Positions 59,197 through 64,000 of a stretch of 64,000 bases of DNA are shown in pieces. A program made the position numbers and the translations under genes. The stretch is from Lutimaribacter salitolerans. GTDB taxonomy: Bacteria > Pseudomonadota > Alphaproteobacteria > Rhodobacterales > Rhodobacteraceae. The notes beneath the pieces were generated by a model. It was not told the DNA's origin. It saw only the letters and a program-made list of their open reading frames with translations, and did not search any database. The stretch spans positions 1 through 64,000 of the forward strand of contig NZ_JBHUDD010000043.1 in assembly GCF_042677865.1 (NCBI RefSeq), read 5' to 3'. Each line of letters opens with the position of its first letter. Position 1 is the first letter of the stretch.

Positions 59197-60350
59197 AACC
59201 GCTCCAGCAGCTTTTCCATGAACCCGTGACCGGCGTCGAACTGCGCCACGGTGATGAATTCGTCGGGCTGATGCGCCTGCGCGATATCGCCCGGCCCGCA
59301 GACCACGGCGGAATAGCCGCGCGCCTGAAACTGCCCGGCCTCGGTGCCATAGCTGACCACGTGGCTGGCATTGTCGCCAGTGATCGCGCGCACCAGCGCC
59401 TCGGCCGCGCCTTCGGTTTCAGGGCGCAGCGCAGGCACGCCGAACTTGGTCTCCACGTCGATGCGGGCATCCGGATGCACCGCCTGCATCCCGGCCTGCA
59501 CCTGCGCCACCTTCTCCATGATCCGGTCCCGCCAGGCGTCTTCGTCATCCGAGGGCACGGCGCGGAACCCCAGGTCGAACCGGCAATGCTTTGCGGTGAT
59601 ATTGGCCGCGGTGCCGCCTTGAATCGTGCCGGAATGCACCGTGGTATAGGGTGGGTCGAACATCGCGGCCAGTGGTGCGGGGTCCTTCGCGGCCTCTTCG
59701 GCATTCACCTGATTGGCCCAGTCAATGATCCGCGCGGCCTCCATGATGGCCGACACGCCCTTGTAGGCGATCGAGCTGTGCACCTCGTGGCCCCAGACAT
59801 CCACCCAGAACCCCTGCCCGCCCTTGTGGCCAGTGACCGCCTGCATCATCGACGGCTCGCCCACGATCACCGCCTCGGCGCGCGGCAGGGTTTCAAGAAT
59901 GCGCTCGATCATCGGGGGCGCGCCGGTGCACCCAACCTCTTCGTCAAAACTCAGCGCGATCTGCAAGGGGCGCGAGACCCCGCGATGCTGCGCCTCCACC
60001 AGCGCCCAGAGCGCCAGCGCATCAAACCCCTTCATGTCGCAGGTGCCCCGGCCAAAATACTTGCCGTCCCGCTCCGTCACGGTCCAGGGATCGCTGGTCC
60101 AGGGCTGGCCATCCACCGGCACCACATCCGTGTGCCCTGACAGAATCACCCCGCCCGCGACCTCCGGCCCGACATGGGCAAACAACGCCGCCTTGTCGCC
60201 CGCGTCATTGTAGAACCGATGCGCCGTGATGCCGTGACCCGACAGATAATCCTCGACCCAGTCCACAAGCGGCAGATTGGTGTCGCGGCTGACGGTGGGA
60301 AAGCCGATCAACCGGGTCATCAGGTCGAGCGGGGATAGTCTCTGGGTCAT
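59193..60350 (-). CDS. argE: Acetylornithine deacetylase-type M20 peptidase
   Basis: A 385-aa M20A-type zinc hydrolase. Metal-binding segments: LSGHTDVVPVDGQPWTSDPW (His-x-Asp), GTCDMKGFDALALW (Asp), SFDEEVGCTGAPPM (Glu-Glu) and a distal histidine near VVCGPGDIAQAHQPDEF. The pattern fits ArgE, which frees ornithine from N-acetylornithine, but it lies with a peptide ABC transporter and other amidohydrolases rather than arginine genes, so it may deacylate an imported compound instead. Start at ATG 60350 (MTQRLSPLDLMTRL). Confidence 0.82.
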   Translation of the reverse strand: MTQRLSPLDLMTRLIGFPTVSRDTNLPLVDWVEDYLSGHGITAHRFYNDAGDKAALFAHVGPEVAGGVILSGHTDVVPVDGQPWTSDPWTVTERDGKYFGRGTCDMKGFDALALWALVEAQHRGVSRPLQIALSFDEEVGCTGAPPMIERILETLPRAEAVIVGEPSMMQAVTGHKGGQGFWVDVWGHEVHSSIAYKGVSAIMEAARIIDWANQVNAEEAAKDPAPLAAMFDPPYTTVHSGTIQGGTAANITAKHCRFDLGFRAVPSDDEDAWRDRIMEKVAQVQAGMQAVHPDARIDVETKFGVPALRPETEGAAEALVRAITGDNASHVVSYGTEAGQFQARGYSAVVCGPGDIAQAHQPDEFITVAQFDAGHGFMEKLLERL

Positions 60351-60421
60351 GCGGTTCTCCTGTTATGCGGCCAGGACGGCGTTGCGCCATCCCGAGCGCC
60401 ATGAAAATTCGTGCGCCTCCG

Positions 60422-60468
60422 CGATTTCTTGATCAAGAAATCGTCCGGAAACTTGCTCAAGTTTCCGG
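60422..60468. repeat. Back-to-back perfect palindrome and hairpin between ABC and argE genes
   Basis: A perfect 22-bp palindrome (60422-60443, CGATTTCTT-GATC-AAGAAATCG) is followed after one base by a hairpin with an 11-bp stem and 2-nt loop (60445-60468, CCGGAAACTTG...). The core TTTCTT...AAGAAA is shared with 49845-49868. It is downstream of the ABC ATPase stop on the minus strand and about 70 nt before the argE ATG. Confidence 0.75.
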
Positions 60469-60488
60469 TGTCACCGACCGCACGTCTC

Positions 60489-62309
60489 TCAATATCCGCT
60501 GTCCGTGGTCAGAACGAAATGGCCCGGGCTCACCTCGTCATATTCCGACGGGGCGGGTTCATAGCCGACCTTGTGGATCGGGGACGGGATCGGTTTGAAA
60601 TTCAGCTCGTGCTCGCCCTTGCGGCGGCGTGGGTCGGCGATGGGCACGGCCTTCATCAGCGCCTGCGTATAGGGGTGGCGCGGGTCTTCGAACACCGCCG
60701 CCCGCGGGCCCAGTTCGACGATCCGGCCCAGGTACATCACGCCGACATCATGGCTGACCCGCTCCACCACCGCCATGTCATGGCTGATGAAGACGTAAGA
60801 CAGGCCCAGTTCGGCCTGCAGTTCCATCATCAGGTTCAGCACCTGCGCCTGCACCGACACATCCAGCGCCGAGACCGCCTCGTCCGACACGATCAGCTTG
60901 GGGTTCAGCGCCAGCGCGCGGGCGATCGCCACCCGCTGCCGCTGCCCGCCCGACAGCTCGTGCGGAAACCGCCGCATGAAGCTGCGCGGCAACTCGACGC
61001 GGTCAAACAGGGCGGCGACGCGATCCTGCACCTCGGCCCGGTTGGTGTGGCCATAGTTGCGCAAGGGCTCGGCCACCTGATCCAGCAGTTGCATCTGCGG
61101 GTTCAGGCTGGCGAAGGGATCCTGAAACACCATCTGCATATCGGCCCGCGCCCGGCGCAGATCGCCGGGGTTCAGCGCGATCACATCCACCCCGTCCAGA
61201 TTGACGCTGCCCGACAGCGGCTCGACCAGCCGCAGCAGCGACCGACCCGCGCTGGACTTGCCGCAGCCCGATTCGCCCACCAGCGACAGCGTCCGCCCCT
61301 TGTTCAGGGTGAACGACACATCCTCGACCGCGTGCACATTGGCCACGGTGCGGCGAAAGAACCCCGCCTTGACCGGGAACCGCGTGGTCAGGTTGCGCAC
61401 GGTCAGCAGCGGCTTGTCGCTGCCCAGGATCGGCCCGGTGTCATACCCTTCGATGCCCAGCAGGCGCATCGGTTCGGGCGCGGCCTTGCCGCGCATCTCG
61501 CCCAGCTTGGGCACCGCGGCCAGCAGTGCCTTGGTATAGACATGCTGCGGGTTCTCGAAGATTTCGGTCACGGTGCCTTCCTCGACCTTGTTGCCGCGAT
61601 ACATCACCACCACCCGGTCGGCCATCTGCGCCACCACCGCCATATCGTGGGTGATGAACATCACCGCCGTTCCGGTTTCGCGCTTCAGCCGGTCCATCAG
61701 CGCCAGGATCTCGGCCTGAATCGTCACGTCCAGCGCCGTCGTGGGTTCATCCGCGATCAGCAGACGCGGATTGCAGGCCAGCGCCATGGCGATCACCACG
61801 CGCTGTCGCATGCCCCCCGACAGCTCGTGCGGATACTGGTTCAACCGGCGTTCGGGTTCCGGAATGCGCACCTCGCGCAGCAGGTCCAGCGCCCGTTCGC
61901 GCGCCTGGGCCTTGGTCAGCCCCATGTGCAGGCGCAGCCCCTCGGTCAGCTGCCGGCCGACGGTGAACACCGGGTTCAGCGCGGTCATCGGTTCCTGAAA
62001 GATCATGCCGATCTCGTTGCCGCGGATATGGCGCATCAGCGACTGGTCGGTGGCGACAAGATCGATTTCGCCGCCGTCCTTGCGATCAAAAATCAGGCGC
62101 CCGCCGGCGATATCGCCACCGCCATATTCCACCAGCCGCATCAGCGACAGCGACGACACCGATTTCCCCGACCCGCTTTCGCCCACCACGCACACGGTTT
62201 CGCCCGGATTGATCGAGAACGACACATCCTCGACCCCCACGACGGGGCCATCCTTGGTCTGGAACTCCACCCGAAGATTCTCAATCCTGGCAATCGGTTG
62301 GTCCAGCAT
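60489..62309 (-). CDS. Fused dipeptide/oligopeptide ABC transporter ATP-binding protein (DppD-DppF type)
   Basis: A 606-aa protein with two ABC ATPase halves. Half 1: Walker A GESGSGKSVSS near residue 42, signature LSGGMRQRV, Walker B LLIADEPTTALD. Half 2: Walker A GESGCGKSSAGRS near residue 350, signature LSGGQRQRVAIARAL, Walker B KLIVSDEAVSALD. Each half ends with an oligopeptide-transporter C-terminal domain (PYTQALMKAVP...RRRKGEHELNFKPIPSPIHKVGYEP). It energises uptake of peptides or peptide-like compounds. ATG 62309 (MLDQPIARIENL) is preferred over the GTG at 62318. Divergent from the binding-protein gene. Confidence 0.95.
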   Translation of the reverse strand: MLDQPIARIENLRVEFQTKDGPVVGVEDVSFSINPGETVCVVGESGSGKSVSSLSLMRLVEYGGGDIAGGRLIFDRKDGGEIDLVATDQSLMRHIRGNEIGMIFQEPMTALNPVFTVGRQLTEGLRLHMGLTKAQARERALDLLREVRIPEPERRLNQYPHELSGGMRQRVVIAMALACNPRLLIADEPTTALDVTIQAEILALMDRLKRETGTAVMFITHDMAVVAQMADRVVVMYRGNKVEEGTVTEIFENPQHVYTKALLAAVPKLGEMRGKAAPEPMRLLGIEGYDTGPILGSDKPLLTVRNLTTRFPVKAGFFRRTVANVHAVEDVSFTLNKGRTLSLVGESGCGKSSAGRSLLRLVEPLSGSVNLDGVDVIALNPGDLRRARADMQMVFQDPFASLNPQMQLLDQVAEPLRNYGHTNRAEVQDRVAALFDRVELPRSFMRRFPHELSGGQRQRVAIARALALNPKLIVSDEAVSALDVSVQAQVLNLMMELQAELGLSYVFISHDMAVVERVSHDVGVMYLGRIVELGPRAAVFEDPRHPYTQALMKAVPIADPRRRKGEHELNFKPIPSPIHKVGYEPAPSEYDEVSPGHFVLTTDSGY

Positions 62310-62604
62310 CGCGCCCACCTTGTTGTTGTTGCTTCCGTTTGGCCCTGAACGCTAAAGACAGCCGGCCACAGAAGTCAATTTCTAAGCGCTCTGTCCGGCG
62401 CAACGTCCGCGGGTGCACAGAAACCTTGCAATTTCTTGCCAACCCGCTTTTTGATGATTAATGCCGTGGTTGTCCGGCACGGTCGGACAGGGGATGAGGC
62501 TGCGGTGCGACTTGTTCCCAACCACGCGACAAGGACTGTCTGCCCGACCAGCACCACGGGCGCTTAAATAAGAGGCACGTCACGTGTCCAACATGGAGAG
62601 AAAG
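62310..62604. promoter_or_regulatory. Divergent control region between the ABC ATPase and binding-protein genes
   Basis: 295 bases with no gene. It contains an inverted repeat, TGTCCG-7 nt-CGGACA (62471-62489), and A/T-rich stretches (CTTTTTGATGATTAAT near 62450, and CTTAAATAAG near 62564). A weak TTGCCA-17 nt-TAATGC pair near 62439-62467 would fit a plus-strand promoter for the binding protein, with the inverted repeat immediately after it as a possible operator. Pattern-based only. Confidence 0.4.
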
Positions 62605-64000
62605 ATGAAGATGAAAACCCTGCTGCTGGGCGCTGCGGCGGCCTTTGCGATCGCCCCGGCAGCCTTTGCCGAGCGTGGCGCGCATGGCCAGCTGAACATC
62701 ATATACTGGCAGGCGCCCTCGATCCTGAACCCCTATCTGTCGGGCGGCACCAAGGACCTGGAATCCGCGTCGATGATCATCGAACCGCTGGGCCGCTACA
62801 ACGAAGTGGGCGAGATGCTGCCCTGGCTGGCCGAAGAGATCCCTACCATCGAGAACGGCGGCGTATCCGAAGACCTGACCAGCATCACCTGGAAGCTGAA
62901 AGAGGGTCTGCTGTGGTCCGACGGCACGCCCCTGACCTCGGCAGACGTGGTGTTCACATCCGAGTATTGCATGCATCCCGAAGGCGGCTGCGCGCAGCTG
63001 GCCAAGTTCGAAGGCGTCTCGTCGGTCGAGGCGCTGGATGACCTGACCGTCAAGGTCACCTTCACCGAGCCGAAACCCTTTCCCTATGGCCCCTTCGTGG
63101 GCGCGCAATCCCCGATCATCCAGAAATCGCAGTTCGAGAACTGCACCGGCGCGCGCGCACCCGAGTGCACCGACGCCAACTTTGGCCCGATCGGAACCGG
63201 CCCCTTCGTGGTGGATGATTTCAAACCCAACGACGTGATCACCATGTCGGCCAACCCCAACTATCGCGACCCGGCGAAACCGGCCTTTGCCTCGGTCACC
63301 TTCAAGGGGGGCGGCGATGCCACCGGCGCGGGCCGCGCGGTTCTGGAAACCGGCGAATTCGACTATGCCTGGAACCTTCAGTTGGCGCCCGACGTGCTGG
63401 CCAACATGGAAGCCGCCGGCGTGGGTGTGATCGAGGTCGGCTTTGGCAGCCTCGTGGAACGCATCCATGTCAACATGACCGACCCCAGCCCCGACCTGCC
63501 CGAAGGCGAACGCTCGACCGCCGCGCATCCGCATCCGTTCCTGTCGGAGCTGAACGTGCGCAAGGCGCTGTCGATGGCCATCGACCGCCCCTTGCTGACC
63601 GAAATCGGCTATGGTCAGGCCGGTCGCCCGACCTGCGATCTGGTGCCCGCGCCCGAAATCTATGCATCGGGTGACACCTCGTGCCTCGAGCAGGACATCG
63701 AAGGGGCCAAGGCCCTGCTGGACGAGGCCGGCTGGGTTGACAGCGACGGCGACGGCGTCCGCGAAAAGGACGGCGTGAAACTGTCGATGCTGTTCCAGAC
63801 CTCGACCAACGCCGTGCGTCAGGACTTTCAGGCCCTGATCAAGGCATGGTGGGAAGAAATCGGCTTTGAGGTCGAACTGCGCAACGTCAACGCATCGGTG
63901 TTCTTCGGCGGTGATCCGGGCAGCCCCGACACCTTCCAGAAGTTCTATGCGGATGTCGAAATGTTCGCCAACAACTTCGACGGCACCGACCCCGAGGCCC
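62605..64000 (+). CDS. Peptide ABC transporter substrate-binding protein (3' end beyond window)
   Basis: Incomplete at the right edge (465 codons seen). Start ATG 62605 has GGAGAG a few bases upstream; in-frame ATGs at 62593 and 62611 are alternatives. A Sec signal peptide (MKMKTLLLGAAAAFAIAPAAFA) leads to the periplasm. The mature part fits the SBP_bac_5 family: GQLNIIYWQAPSILNPYLSGGTKD, then WKLKEGLLWSDGTPLTSADVVFTSEY, NFGPIGTGPFVVDDFKPND and LNVRKALSMAIDRPLLTE. Family members bind di/oligopeptides or similar ligands and deliver them to the permease. Permease genes probably follow beyond the window. Confidence 0.95.
   Translation, partial: MKMKTLLLGAAAAFAIAPAAFAERGAHGQLNIIYWQAPSILNPYLSGGTKDLESASMIIEPLGRYNEVGEMLPWLAEEIPTIENGGVSEDLTSITWKLKEGLLWSDGTPLTSADVVFTSEYCMHPEGGCAQLAKFEGVSSVEALDDLTVKVTFTEPKPFPYGPFVGAQSPIIQKSQFENCTGARAPECTDANFGPIGTGPFVVDDFKPNDVITMSANPNYRDPAKPAFASVTFKGGGDATGAGRAVLETGEFDYAWNLQLAPDVLANMEAAGVGVIEVGFGSLVERIHVNMTDPSPDLPEGERSTAAHPHPFLSELNVRKALSMAIDRPLLTEIGYGQAGRPTCDLVPAPEIYASGDTSCLEQDIEGAKALLDEAGWVDSDGDGVREKDGVKLSMLFQTSTNAVRQDFQALIKAWWEEIGFEVELRNVNASVFFGGDPGSPDTFQKFYADVEMFANNFDGTDPEA

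Overview
The window looks like an alphaproteobacterial chromosome segment, most probably from the Rhodobacteraceae (Roseobacter group). The evidence is high GC, dense coding, many 1-4 nt ATGA/TGATG overlaps, a Rhodobacter-type nuo operon padded with lineage-restricted small genes (DUF5333, DUF5337, a long NuoE with an added C-terminal domain), and a leucine-degradation (liu) operon of the kind found in marine relatives. I cannot name the genus. I saw no tRNA, rRNA, CRISPR array, insertion sequence or prophage.

Layout. 0.2-2.3 kb (-): clpP then clpX, ending in an intrinsic terminator. 2.4-6.5 kb (+): a photolyase-type FAD protein with unusual domain order, prfC (RF3) and two small unknown proteins. 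6.5-9.2 kb (+): two overlapping paralogous glycosyltransferases. 9.4-10.9 kb (+): a DEAD-box RNA helicase, followed by a terminator shared with the converging minus-strand block. 11-32.7 kb (-): the whole complex I operon, nuoABCDEFGHIJKLMN, interrupted by eight non-canonical genes and continuing into birA, coaX and rnj. coaX is damaged at the single N of the window. A candidate promoter with an inverted repeat in its spacer lies before nuoA.

33-43.8 kb (-): leucine/isovalerate catabolism. The order is liuA (isovaleryl-CoA dehydrogenase), two small genes, an acyl-CoA synthetase, an exported protein, liuB, an ASCH protein, liuD, a GST, liuE and liuC. A palindromic candidate operator sits just upstream of liuA. 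These genes would take isovaleryl-CoA through methylcrotonyl-, methylglutaconyl- and HMG-CoA to acetoacetate and acetyl-CoA. 43.9-45.8 kb (-): a DegT-type aminotransferase and phosphoglycolate phosphatase. 45.9-49.8 kb (+): glmU, glmS and an AlkD-like protein (UDP-GlcNAc supply plus a coupled DNA-repair gene).

49.9-55.2 kb: a lipoprotein (-), then moaA, waaA and a capsule-synthesis-like gene (+) converging on a polysaccharide pyruvyl transferase (-). The last two genes are visibly poorer in GC than their surroundings. 55.2-64 kb: a peptide or N-acyl-amino-acid use locus. A fused dipeptide-type ABC ATPase, an M20 deacetylase (argE-like), a DAO-type oxidoreductase and two tandem M20 amidohydrolases run on the minus strand. 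A solute-binding protein starts divergently and runs off the right end.

Small non-coding structure is also present: three loci of back-to-back perfect hairpins (33.85, 49.85 and 60.42 kb), a 24-bp repeat at 37.9 and 43.8 kb in opposite orientation, and a 23-bp G/C direct repeat at 57.7 kb.
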